A stretch of DNA of 64,000 bases from CAYOWQ01 sp964407695 (GTDB taxonomy: Bacteria; Planctomycetota; Phycisphaerae; Phycisphaerales; SM1A02). Under the pieces are notes generated by a model. That model was given only the letters and a program-made list of their open reading frames with translations. It was not told the origin of the DNA and made no database searches. Of this stretch, positions 24,892 through 33,037 are shown piece by piece (position 1 is the stretch's first letter; each line of letters starts with the position of its first letter). The stretch is taken from the NCBI GenBank assembly GCA_964407695.1, contig CAYOWQ010000002.1:62001-126000 (forward strand). The letters are read 5' to 3'. The translations under genes and the position numbers were made by a program.

Positions 24892-25872
24892 ATGCTGAAT
24901 CGTCGCCGTTTTCTTCAGTGGACAGGGGTGGTGGCCGCCGGGTCCGCCCTGCGCCCCACCGTCGCCTGGTCGCGGCCGCAAGGTGGACTCACCTCGCTTC
25001 AGCGATTGACCATCTCCCCGACCATGACGGCCCTCATCGGCGAGGGTGGCAATTCCCTCGTCGCCCTCACCGACGCTGGTCCCATCCTCATCGACACCAA
25101 ACTCGGCTACGTCGGAGGTGCCCTTCTCGACCAGGTTCGTAAGATTGCGACCACCGGGCCCTCGCTCCTCATCAACACTCACCATCACGGCGATCACATT
25201 GGCGGCAACTGGGCCTTTGCCTCAACACCGGATCGCATTGCGCAGGCGAACCTCAAACCCAGGGTCCGGTCCACAGTCGAAGGAAAGGTGAAGGGATCCA
25301 TCACCGCCAAGGCGAATGAACTCGCCCGAAGCGGCCACGATGCCGATGCCGCCGAGTTGCATCGCATCGCCGAGAAGCTCGATGCCGCATCATTCATGCC
25401 GACGAGAGACTTCAGGGATCAGCAGGAGCTCGATCACGGCGGGCGCAAGCTCATCCTTCGCCACTTCGGGCCCGGCCATACGGACAACGACACGGTAATT
25501 CATTTCCCCGAGGTCAACGTCATCCAGACCGGCGATCTCGTTTTCAACCGGGGTTACCCGTTTATTGACCGAGACGCTGGGGCTGATACTCGGTTGTGGC
25601 AGGATGCCCTTCGAAAGACGCTCCAACTCTGCGATGACTCGACCGCGGTCATTCCGGGGCACGGCGACGTCGGCAGAAAGGACATGATCGAGGCGCAGAT
25701 CGAGTTTTTCGACAAGGTGCGGGCGATCGTTCAGGACTCTATTGCCGCCGGCCGATCGCGCGAGGAAGTGACAGCACTCAAACCTGATGCGTTTCAGGGA
25801 TATTCGCTTGAGAACATCCGTCCTCTGTGCCTCGGAGCCGTGTTTGACGAGCTTTCCAAGGTTGCTCCGTGA
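24892..25872 (+). CDS. Tat-exported metallo-beta-lactamase-fold hydrolase
   Basis: The ATG at 24892 follows TTGGAGGAC and opens a twin-arginine signal (MLNRRRFLQWTGVVAAGSAL). The 326-residue protein has the fold's metal motif T-H-H-H-G-D-H-I-G-G-N, with later ligands in G-P-G-H-T-D-N-D-T, Q-T-G-D-L-V-F-N and I-P-G-H-G-D. An internal insert of about 60 residues (Lys/Ala-rich) separates the first motif from the next. Folding before export fits a metalloenzyme. Nearest named relatives would be class B3-like or quinoprotein relay/SoxH-like hydrolases; substrate cannot be stated and antibiotic resistance is not implied. Confidence 0.88.
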   Translation: MLNRRRFLQWTGVVAAGSALRPTVAWSRPQGGLTSLQRLTISPTMTALIGEGGNSLVALTDAGPILIDTKLGYVGGALLDQVRKIATTGPSLLINTHHHGDHIGGNWAFASTPDRIAQANLKPRVRSTVEGKVKGSITAKANELARSGHDADAAELHRIAEKLDAASFMPTRDFRDQQELDHGGRKLILRHFGPGHTDNDTVIHFPEVNVIQTGDLVFNRGYPFIDRDAGADTRLWQDALRKTLQLCDDSTAVIPGHGDVGRKDMIEAQIEFFDKVRAIVQDSIAAGRSREEVTALKPDAFQGYSLENIRPLCLGAVFDELSKVAP

Positions 25873-25938
25873 CAGATCAGGCGCGAGTTCACCGGCGCAG
25901 GTAACATCGGGCGTTTCCAGTACCCAAGGAGTCGTATC

Positions 25939-26895
25939 ATGTCGTCAATTGAACACCGTCTTGCCGCTCTCGAACGCGAGATGATTCGCACGCGGCGTTC
26001 TGCGAGGTTGGCGTGGTCTCTCCTCGGGGCCGGTGCGATTCTTGGCCTCCTTGCTGCAGCCAATGCCGCCGTGCCGCAGACGGTGCGAGCGCACCGATTC
26101 GAAGTCGTCAACGACGAGAACAAGGTCGTTGCGGTCCTGGCAGAAACTGAGACCGGCGGGCGGATCGATCTTTGGAATGCTCGCGGTGCAAACACCTTCC
26201 GCGCTTCATCAAACGAACACGGCGGTGATCTGGCCATCTGGAATGCAACAGGACGCAATGTGCTCGGCGCATTCTCAACGCCTCAGGGCGCGGAACTCGC
26301 CGTCTACACCATGAATGGTGCGGATTTCTTTCGCGTCGCCTCGGAAGGAGATGCGGGCATCCTCTCGGTCGTCTCGCCGGGGAGCGACTCGACGGCGCCA
26401 ACCTGTCGGATTCAAGCCGACTCCGCGGGAGCCAGCCTGACGTTGAAGAGTAACTCGCAGGATGCACAGCTCGCCATTGATGCAGCTTCGCTTCGCCTTT
26501 CAACATCCGACGGCACCCCCCGAGTGAGCCTGCAGGCGCAATCCGATGGTTCGTCGCGATTCTTCCTGGCCGACCAGCAGGGTGGAGTGGCCGCACAGCT
26601 CGAGTCGAAGCCGACCGGAGGTGGCATGTTGTTAATTCGAAAGGCGTCATGGCTCCAACTTGCTCTGGCCTCGACCGAAGGTGGTGGCCTTCTGAATCTG
26701 TTCGATCCTCAGGGCCACGCTGTCGTCGCTGCCGGGAATGCGGTTGACGGCCACGGTGGGTCGCTGACCGTCAAGAATTCCGATGACGTCGCTGTATTCC
26801 GAGCCGGAGCAAGCGCTGATGGAGCGGGTGAAGTTTCGGTCTATACCGCAGACGGCATGCAAAAAACGACCACAACGGCCGCACAGACCCCTTGA
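25939..26895 (+). CDS. Membrane-anchored beta-repeat protein (hypothetical)
   Basis: AAGGAG stands about 8 bases before ATG 25939. The 318-residue protein has a short coiled coil (IEHRLAALEREMIRTRR), a TM or signal at about 25-47, then about ten loosely repeated units of 23-25 residues, such as FEVVNDENKVVAVLAET, GGRIDLWNARGANTFRA and GGDLAIWNATGRNVLGA. The pattern R-x-E-V-V-N-D-E-N-K-V-V-A-V-L resembles beta-solenoid proteins of unknown function in other bacteria. It lies about 100 bases before the double-thioredoxin gene on the same strand. No enzyme motif seen. Confidence 0.8.
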   Translation: MSSIEHRLAALEREMIRTRRSARLAWSLLGAGAILGLLAAANAAVPQTVRAHRFEVVNDENKVVAVLAETETGGRIDLWNARGANTFRASSNEHGGDLAIWNATGRNVLGAFSTPQGAELAVYTMNGADFFRVASEGDAGILSVVSPGSDSTAPTCRIQADSAGASLTLKSNSQDAQLAIDAASLRLSTSDGTPRVSLQAQSDGSSRFFLADQQGGVAAQLESKPTGGGMLLIRKASWLQLALASTEGGGLLNLFDPQGHAVVAAGNAVDGHGGSLTVKNSDDVAVFRAGASADGAGEVSVYTADGMQKTTTTAAQTP

Positions 26896-26996
26896 TTCCG
26901 CAGGGTTGGCCGAAAATTGCCGACATAGAGACTTCCCCGGCGCATTCGCGTGTGCTACAAAATTTGCTCTGTCGCCTTCCTTCAGGAATTCGTCCC

Positions 26997-28130
26997 ATGA
27001 AATGCAACCGCTCCCGTATCGCCTCGTGTTTGGGCGTCCTCGCGGCACTCGTCCTGGCCGCATCGGTGACTTGGGCCGAAAACTTCCCGGATTCGTGGTT
27101 CCTCGGGCAGAAGATTGACCGGATTCGTCATCAACAGATGGTCGGGAAGAAGGCGCCGAGCCTTTCGATCGGCAAGTGGCTCACCAAGTCTGCCAAACTC
27201 GAAGATCTCAAGGGAAAAGTCGTCCTGATTGATTTCTGGGCGACGTGGTGCGGCCCCTGCATGAAGGCCCTGCCCCATAACAACGACCTGCTCAAGGAGT
27301 TTGGCGAGAAAGGTCTCGAGATCATCGCAATTCATGATGGCACGAAGGGATCTGAAAGCGCCCCGGATGTCGTCTCAAAGCTGGGAATCGAGTACCCCCT
27401 CGGCGTCGACGCCGGCACGAAGAGTGCCCGAGCCTGGCGAGTCGGATTCTGGCCGACCTATGCCTTGATCGATCGAAAGGGCCTGGTCCGGGCTGTTGGG
27501 CTGAATCCAAACTACGTCGAGTCCGCAATCAAGAAGATCATTGACGAGCCATATGAGCCCGAGACGGAGACGGAGAGCCCCGACAAGACTGCTCCGGAGA
27601 ATGCTGAGAGCGGTTCCACTTCCGAACCATCAGCCGTCGCTGCCAATGATCCTAAATGGCTTGAGGGCACTGCAGACAAGCGGCTTCGATTGGCCGCACT
27701 GGAGAAAAACCCCACACCACCGGCGCTCAAGGTGGAGGATTGGCGCCAGAGTGAACCGCTTGCCCTCGAGGGTCTGAAAGGCAAGGTTGTGTTGCTCAAT
27801 TTCTGGGCGGTCTGGTGCCCCCACTGCAAGACCGCGATCGCCAAGCTCAACCAACTCCGCTCGAAATACGGCGACGAAGGGCTCGTCGTCATTGGGGTCA
27901 CCCAGAATTCGAAACTCGATGAACTCGAGGATGTCATGCAAAAGCGGGTGGTGAGCTATCCCATCTGTGTCGACATGACAGGCGCGACATTTCAAAGCTA
28001 CAACGTCGACGGTTATCCGGATTTCTACTTCATCGATCGTGCCGGTCGGCTTCGCGTGGCCGATGCTAACTTCGATTCGCTTGACGAGATCGCCCGTACG
28101 CTCCTGGACGAACCAGCCCCGGCGAGCTAA
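26997..28130 (+). CDS. Exported protein with two thioredoxin (TlpA-like) domains
   Basis: A 377-residue protein with a signal peptide (SCLGVLAALVLAASVTWA). Domain one, about residues 45-180, has the active site F-W-A-T-W-C-G-P-C; domain two, about 250-375, has F-W-A-V-W-C-P-H-C. A low-complexity acidic linker (PETETESPDKTAPENAESG) separates them. Both domains keep the TlpA/ResA cis-Pro region (FWPTYALIDRKG and GYPDFYFIDRAG). WCGPC is a reducing-type and WCPHC an oxidising or isomerase-type pair, so the protein may relay electrons between domains in the periplasm; that is inference. Starts at ATG 26997 after CAGGAA. Confidence 0.88.
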   Translation: MKCNRSRIASCLGVLAALVLAASVTWAENFPDSWFLGQKIDRIRHQQMVGKKAPSLSIGKWLTKSAKLEDLKGKVVLIDFWATWCGPCMKALPHNNDLLKEFGEKGLEIIAIHDGTKGSESAPDVVSKLGIEYPLGVDAGTKSARAWRVGFWPTYALIDRKGLVRAVGLNPNYVESAIKKIIDEPYEPETETESPDKTAPENAESGSTSEPSAVAANDPKWLEGTADKRLRLAALEKNPTPPALKVEDWRQSEPLALEGLKGKVVLLNFWAVWCPHCKTAIAKLNQLRSKYGDEGLVVIGVTQNSKLDELEDVMQKRVVSYPICVDMTGATFQSYNVDGYPDFYFIDRAGRLRVADANFDSLDEIARTLLDEPAPAS

Positions 28131-28684
28131 GCCTTGGCGGCTTCATACTCGCCGCGATATTCAACCCGAAGGCAGTTGTTGAACAGATTGAGCATGTTGA
28201 TCATGCCGATCGTCGCGGTCAGTTCGACAATTTCCTCATCCCGAAAGCTTCCGCGCAGGGCTGCAAACAGCGGCTCAGGGATCCGGTTGGAGTCGATCAT
28301 CGCCGCACGGGTATATTCAACCGCCAGGCGCTGGCGCTGGGTCATCCGGCCCGGGTCGTCCAGCAGACTCAACGGCTCGTCAGCCATCCCCAACATTCGT
28401 GCAATCACCACGTGTGAATCCCTGCAGAACTGGCATTGGTTGCGTCGGCTGGCCTCAAGAATGATCAGTTCTTTGACTTCGCGCTCAACCAGACCACCGG
28501 GATAGATCCCCTCGCCGAACGCGGAAAGTGCTTTCAGGAGTGCCGGCCGCATGGCCATCGCCTGAATCATCTCCACGGGAAGGTGCCCCGCCTCGAAGAG
28601 GCTCCGACTCTCGTCGAAGCCCGGGCTGTCCTTCACCGCGTCAAAGGCTGTTCGAATGGTCGACTCAGAAACCTGGATACGCAT
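28127..28684 (-). CDS. AhpD-like / carboxymuconolactone decarboxylase family protein
   Basis: A 185-residue all-helical protein from ATG 28684. The motif C-Q-F-C-R-D-S-H (C-x-x-C-x-x-x-H) is the AhpD-type peroxidase-reductase site, with the helix E-V-K-E-L-I-I-L-E-A-S-R-R-N ahead of it as in the CMD family. The C-terminal E-L-T-A-T-I-G-M-I-N-M-L-N-L-F-N-N-C is also family typical. It is probably a thiol-dependent antioxidant or related enzyme. Last gene of a trio with a membrane protein and a CBS protein; its stop overlaps the end of the thioredoxin gene on the other strand by 4 bases. Confidence 0.85.
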   Translation of the reverse strand: MRIQVSESTIRTAFDAVKDSPGFDESRSLFEAGHLPVEMIQAMAMRPALLKALSAFGEGIYPGGLVEREVKELIILEASRRNQCQFCRDSHVVIARMLGMADEPLSLLDDPGRMTQRQRLAVEYTRAAMIDSNRIPEPLFAALRGSFRDEEIVELTATIGMINMLNLFNNCLRVEYRGEYEAAKA

Positions 28685-28712
28685 GGGCCCATGGTAGCCC
28701 TCGAAACCGCTG

Positions 28713-29129
28713 CTACCCCGTCGACCCAGCCGGTACGGCCCTTCCAAGGATTTCCCGCATTTCTCCGATCCCCCCGTAGAGGCACAGGATGCCAAGCAGG
28801 ATGGTCAGAAAGGGGTGATACACCTGATGGTGGGTGTCGAGCCAGTCAAGAATCCCGACACTCAGGAGCCCAAGACCGGCCGCGATACCCGTCATGGCAT
28901 AAAGCCAGAGCCCGAGGCGCTGCCCCGCGAGCGTAAGAATTGCCGCCGTACCGAACAGAATCGTCCCGATTCGCAAAGTCCACACGAGTAGTGCGACGAA
29001 GAACAATAGGTTTCCCTGCTCATCCGTCGTCGAATACTTCACCAGAAAACCGAAGTAGCCGCTGAGCGCTGCCGAAACTGCCATGAACAGGAACTCGGAT
29101 CGAATGGGCCGGGCTGAACTACCTTCCAT
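28713..29129 (-). CDS. Small four-TM membrane protein (hypothetical)
   Basis: ATG 29129 has GGAGGAG six bases ahead. The 138-residue protein has four hydrophobic segments (near 13-31, 42-66, 72-92 and 104-120) with charged short loops, including W-L-D-T-H-H-Q-V-Y-H-P-F in the last loop. No family is recognised. It sits 28 bases before the AhpD-like start and 47 bases after the CBS gene, so the three are probably one operon. Confidence 0.7.
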   Translation of the reverse strand: MEGSSARPIRSEFLFMAVSAALSGYFGFLVKYSTTDEQGNLLFFVALLVWTLRIGTILFGTAAILTLAGQRLGLWLYAMTGIAAGLGLLSVGILDWLDTHHQVYHPFLTILLGILCLYGGIGEMREILGRAVPAGSTG

Positions 29130-29176
29130 AGCGGCTCCTCCGAAAGGCGTACCACGCCGATGGGTGAAACTGGCGA

Positions 29177-29611
29177 TCAGGTCGTCGAAACAAACTGCTC
29201 CAGGTACTGAATCGTCCTGACCTGCACATCATGTTCGGCCCGATTGACATCGCCAATCGAAACAATTCCTGCAAGTTCATCCTCCCCGTGGATCACCGGC
29301 AAATGACGAATCCGGCGGTCCTGCATAACGGCTCGAATCTCGTCCAGCGTTGTTGTATCCCGACAGCAAGCCACCGGAGTGGTCATCACCTCCCGAAGCA
29401 ATGTACGGGCCGGGTTCCGTTGTGCGGCCACCACCCGGCGCATCACGTCGCGTTCCGTAAAGATGCCGACGATCCTACCCTCCTGCAGCACCACAATGCT
29501 CCCCACGTGCTCATCATTCATCAGTTGGGCCGCTTCGAGCACCGTGGCATGCGGCGGCAGCGCGACAACGTCAGAACCCTTTCCATCAATGATGATTGAT
29601 ACGGTCGGCAT
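29177..29611 (-). CDS. CBS-pair domain protein
   Basis: ATG 29611 follows GAGGAGG by 7 bases. The 144 residues form two tandem CBS motifs: the first near residues 15-70 (ATVLEAAQLMNDEHVGSIVV, G-I-F-T-E-R-D-V), the second near 80-135 (TTLDEIRAVMQDRRIRHLPV, G-I-V-S-I-G-D-V). The T-E-R-D and S-I-G-D ends are where CBS pairs bind adenine nucleotides. There is no fused effector domain, so it is a stand-alone energy or redox sensor. First gene of the trio ending in the AhpD-like protein. Confidence 0.92.
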   Translation of the reverse strand: MPTVSIIIDGKGSDVVALPPHATVLEAAQLMNDEHVGSIVVLQEGRIVGIFTERDVMRRVVAAQRNPARTLLREVMTTPVACCRDTTTLDEIRAVMQDRRIRHLPVIHGEDELAGIVSIGDVNRAEHDVQVRTIQYLEQFVSTT

Positions 29612-29745
29612 GCTCAGCCTCCTCGAACGTGCAGCAGAGCACCCCTCCAATTGTCATTGTCCCCCATGACACCAGAATATCAACAAGAATCTCGCCTGTT
29701 CACTTTTTCACAATCCTTGATACCCGTTCACGACACTCAGCCGCA

Positions 29746-30300
29746 ATGACCCACCGACCGACCTATCAGGACCCCAGATGTATCAACATTGACGGCCCAC
29801 ACCCTTCAACGCTTGATCGCGAGGTCCTGCTCACTCAGTGCCAGATTGAAACCGGTCGAGTCGCGGGTCCGGGAGGCCAGAACCGCAACAAGGTCGAAAC
29901 CGCCGTATTCATTCGGCACGAGCCGACCGGTGTCGAGACGCATGCAACCGAGCGACGATCACAGGGTCAGAATCGACATGTCGCCATCTTCCGCCTCCGC
30001 GAAAAGCTCGCCGTCAAGGTCAGAACCTGGGTCAGCCGCGATCATTACCAGCCGAGCCCGCTTTGGCTCGAACGCCGCCAGGGCGAAAAATTGCCGGTCA
30101 ATCCATCCCATGAGCATTACCCGGCCCTGCTCGCCGAAGCCCTCGATGTGGTTACCGCCCGGCGCTTCGATGTGGCCGGTGCGGCCGGTGTGCTGGGCAT
30201 CACCATGTCTCAGTTGGCGCGGCTGATTCGGCATGAAAAACACGCGTTCGCTTACGTCAACGAAGGCCGTGAGGCGATCGGCCTTCCGCGGCTCAAGTAG
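29746..30300 (+). CDS. Class I release-factor-like protein (GGQ domain only)
   Basis: A 184-residue protein from ATG 29746. The G-P-G-G-Q-N-R-N-K-V-E-T-A-V segment is the peptidyl-tRNA hydrolysis loop of release factors. The domain is about 35-105, with a basic run (H-A-T-E-R-R-S-Q-G-Q-N-R-H). The stop-codon-reading domain 2 and domain 1 are absent, so this is a rescue- or ArfB/RF-H-like factor. The C-terminal about 70 residues (AEALDVVTARRFDVAGAAGV, then MSQLARLIRH) look like a helical DNA/RNA-binding unit, unlike the basic tail of ArfB. Role in ribosome rescue is inferred. Confidence 0.85.
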   Translation: MTHRPTYQDPRCINIDGPHPSTLDREVLLTQCQIETGRVAGPGGQNRNKVETAVFIRHEPTGVETHATERRSQGQNRHVAIFRLREKLAVKVRTWVSRDHYQPSPLWLERRQGEKLPVNPSHEHYPALLAEALDVVTARRFDVAGAAGVLGITMSQLARLIRHEKHAFAYVNEGREAIGLPRLK

Positions 30301-30322
30301 GCCGCTGTCACTATCATCGCCC

Positions 30323-31771
30323 ATGCCGAGCGAGACGATCGTTGAAGTGCTCACACGACGTGCCTGTATCATTGCCGGCCAATGGGTCCCCTCCGCTGCC
30401 GGCACCGTGATCGACGTCGTCAATCCAGCAACCGGCGACACGCTCGGCCAGGTTCCCGATGCGGGGAAAGAGCTGACAGAGCAGGCGATCGACGCTGCGG
30501 CCTCCGCCTTTCCACGCTGGAGCAGCCGTCCCGCCCATCACCGGGCCGAAGCGCTGATCCGGATTGCCCGGCGATTGAACAACCATGCCGACGACTTAGC
30601 CCGCCTCATGACGCTGGAGCAAGGCAAACCGCTTGCCGAATCCAAGGGAGAGGTGGCGTACGCTGCGTCCTTTTTCGATTGGTTTGCCGGAGAGGCGGTT
30701 CGCATCGGTGGCCGCACCATTCCCTCATCTGTCACTGACAAACGCATCCTGACGATCGCCCAGCCGGTCGGCGTCTGCGCGGCGATCACCCCGTGGAACT
30801 TCCCTTTGGCGATGCTTGCGAGAAAGGCTGCGGCGGCCCTCGCGGCGGGCTGCACCATGGTCGCCAAGCCGGACGAGCACACGCCGTTCTGCGGCCTGTG
30901 CCTGGGCGACATCATCAACTCCTGCACGGAACCCGGCGTCATGAATGTCATTACCGGTCGGCCTGCTCCGATCGGCAAGTCCCTCATGGCGGATTCGCGG
31001 GTGCGCAAGGTTTCGTTTACCGGCTCAACCGAGATCGGCAAGCTCCTCGTTCGACAGTCCGCCGACACTCTCAAGCGCCTGACGCTCGAACTGGGCGGAA
31101 ACGCGCCGTTCATTGTTCTCGACGATGCTGACTTGGACGCTGCCGTCCAGGGAGCCATGCAAAGCAGGTATCGAAATGCCGGCCAGACCTGTGTCTGCGC
31201 GAATCGCTTCCTTGTTCACGAGTCCATCGCTGAACTCTTCGCGACACGGGTCGCGGCCGCCTCCGCACAACTCAAGGTTGGAAATGGGCTCGACGATGGC
31301 ATTCAGATCGGCCCGCTGATTGATGCCGACGCCGTCAGCAAGGTCACCCGTCTCGTCGATGACGCCGTGTCGAAGGGTGCGAGAATCATTGGAGGTTCCC
31401 GCCTCAAATCAAACACGCTCTTTGTTCAACCACTGGTGCTCGACCGAGTAACGTCCTCGATGTCCATCGCCAACGAGGAGATCTTCGGACCGGTATGCGC
31501 CATACAGTCATTTCGCGACGAGAACGAGGCAGTCGCGCTCGCGAATTCCACACCGTTCGGTCTGGCGGCGTACCTCTACACATCATCCATTTCCCGCGCG
31601 ATTCAACTCTCCGAATCGATCGAGTCCGGAATGGTCGGCCTCAACACCGGCCTGATCTCCCATGCCCAGGCACCGTTCGGTGGAATCAAACAGTCTGGGT
31701 ACGGCCGCGAGGGAGGTCTCGAAGGCATCGGGGAGTACTTGAACGTAAAGTATGTATGCGTAGGGATTTAG
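30323..31771 (+). CDS. gabD: NAD(P)-dependent aldehyde dehydrogenase, succinate-semialdehyde type
   Basis: A 482-residue enzyme of usual ALDH length. Motifs are P-W-N-F-P-L (cofactor), F-T-G-S-T-E-I-G-K (Rossmann turn), L-E-L-G-G-N-A-P (catalytic Glu), N-A-G-Q-T-C-V-C-A-N-R (catalytic Cys), and E-E-I-F-G-P-V. The last is close to succinate-semialdehyde dehydrogenases, which turn succinate semialdehyde into succinate; the exact substrate is inferred from the overall style. The extra Cys two residues after the catalytic one is also seen in GabD. ATG 30323 lies 22 bases after the RF-like stop; the 3' end overlaps the next gene's end by 4 bases. Confidence 0.88.
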   Translation: MPSETIVEVLTRRACIIAGQWVPSAAGTVIDVVNPATGDTLGQVPDAGKELTEQAIDAAASAFPRWSSRPAHHRAEALIRIARRLNNHADDLARLMTLEQGKPLAESKGEVAYAASFFDWFAGEAVRIGGRTIPSSVTDKRILTIAQPVGVCAAITPWNFPLAMLARKAAAALAAGCTMVAKPDEHTPFCGLCLGDIINSCTEPGVMNVITGRPAPIGKSLMADSRVRKVSFTGSTEIGKLLVRQSADTLKRLTLELGGNAPFIVLDDADLDAAVQGAMQSRYRNAGQTCVCANRFLVHESIAELFATRVAAASAQLKVGNGLDDGIQIGPLIDADAVSKVTRLVDDAVSKGARIIGGSRLKSNTLFVQPLVLDRVTSSMSIANEEIFGPVCAIQSFRDENEAVALANSTPFGLAAYLYTSSISRAIQLSESIESGMVGLNTGLISHAQAPFGGIKQSGYGREGGLEGIGEYLNVKYVCVGI

Positions 31772-32931
31772 CTGTTTCCGCGGATCGCGTTTACAAAGCC
31801 GCGGACCATTCGTTCGATGTTAAACCCGTCAGGCCCGAGCACAGTCTCGAGAGCCCCTTCGGCCAGCTTCTTGCGTAGCGAATCATCCTCGAAGCAGCGC
31901 AGGATTTTGGCCGCGAAGTCGCCGGCGTTCCCGTCTCGATACATCAGGCCGTTCTCGCCTTCACGGAACGCCTCGATCTCTGGATTGTGCGACGGTAGAT
32001 CGTCAGAAGTCACCACGGGGAGCCCATAGCCGAATGCGTGGAAGATCGAGAGTCCGATGGCGCGTGGATAGACAAAGCACGATGCGGACATGCACCATGG
32101 CGCGAGGTCCTTGTCGTCATAGATGGGACCTGTAAACACCACATGATTTCCCAGCCCCAACGAGTTCGCCATGGCCTTCAATCGTTCAAGCTCAGCCCCC
32201 TTGCCAACCAGGACCAGTCGCGCGGAAGGCCGCCGCGTGATCACGTGAGTCCACGATTCAAGCAGGAGCGGGACATGCTTATCCGCTTCCATTCGTGAAA
32301 TGAAGACCGCGACGGAGCCATCCAGACCATGCTCACGCTGAAAGGCCCTGAGGGCCTCGGGCGCTTCGGACCAATGCGTCCGGGCAGCCTGAATCGGTTG
32401 CTGATCGATCGCATTGAGACCGACAAACACTCGCTTTGGATCGAATCCCTTTCGGATCAGATTCGCGGCGGCAGAGTGGTTGTAGAGGAGCAAGGCATCC
32501 GCATGTCGGGCCAACATGTTCCTCGCAGTGCTGCGCCACCACGATTCGTTCTTGCTGTAACCATGCCCCCAAAGAACCGTGCGAACCCCGCGCCTCCGAG
32601 CCGCTCGAAGCGTGGCTCCAAGTCCAAGAATGCGCCGATTCCACGTAAAGATCACCACGTCAAATTCACCGCTCGTCGCCATCTCTCGCATCGACGACTG
32701 GTACAGAAAGGGACCGATTCTGCGGATCGGTCGATGCCTGACCTCGAAGTGATCGGTCCCCGCGACCGTTTCCAGGCTTCCCATGCCCTCCGCTGCACAG
32801 CTGACGGTGAGAGAAATACCCGGTTGGCGACCCAGAAGATCGAACACGGGCACTCGATAATGCGGCAAAACCTGCTGAACAATGCAGACTCGCCGAGAAT
32901 TCGTCGCCGCGTTGGCTTGGGGGTTGTTCAT
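31768..32931 (-). CDS. Glycosyltransferase family 4 protein
   Basis: A 387-residue GT-B enzyme from ATG 32931. The N-terminal lobe starts R-R-V-C-I-V-Q-Q-V-L-P-H-Y-R-V-P; the sugar-nucleotide half has V-A-V-F-I-S-R-M-E-A-D-K-H-V-P, L-V-L-V-G-K-G and the GT4 acceptor-side E-x-x-x-x-x-x-E position replaced by A-I-G-L-S-I-F-H-A-F-G-Y-G-L-P-V. No TM, so it acts at the cytosolic membrane face. It diverges (106 bases) from the O-antigen-ligase-like gene, so the pair may serve the same polysaccharide. Confidence 0.88.
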   Translation of the reverse strand: MNNPQANAATNSRRVCIVQQVLPHYRVPVFDLLGRQPGISLTVSCAAEGMGSLETVAGTDHFEVRHRPIRRIGPFLYQSSMREMATSGEFDVVIFTWNRRILGLGATLRAARRRGVRTVLWGHGYSKNESWWRSTARNMLARHADALLLYNHSAAANLIRKGFDPKRVFVGLNAIDQQPIQAARTHWSEAPEALRAFQREHGLDGSVAVFISRMEADKHVPLLLESWTHVITRRPSARLVLVGKGAELERLKAMANSLGLGNHVVFTGPIYDDKDLAPWCMSASCFVYPRAIGLSIFHAFGYGLPVVTSDDLPSHNPEIEAFREGENGLMYRDGNAGDFAAKILRCFEDDSLRKKLAEGALETVLGPDGFNIERMVRGFVNAIRGNS

Positions 32932-33037
32932 GCAAGGGAACCTTGAATCGGGCCGATAGAATACGATCGACGAACGAATCGTGTGACATCTCAGAATTGC
33001 CGCAAATGATCCCTTTCCAGCCCCTTGAGCATCTCGC

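Noticed and set aside
24892..25872. Antibiotic-resistance beta-lactamase
   Set aside because: The fold is shared by many hydrolases, and the Tat signal and insert do not identify a true lactamase.
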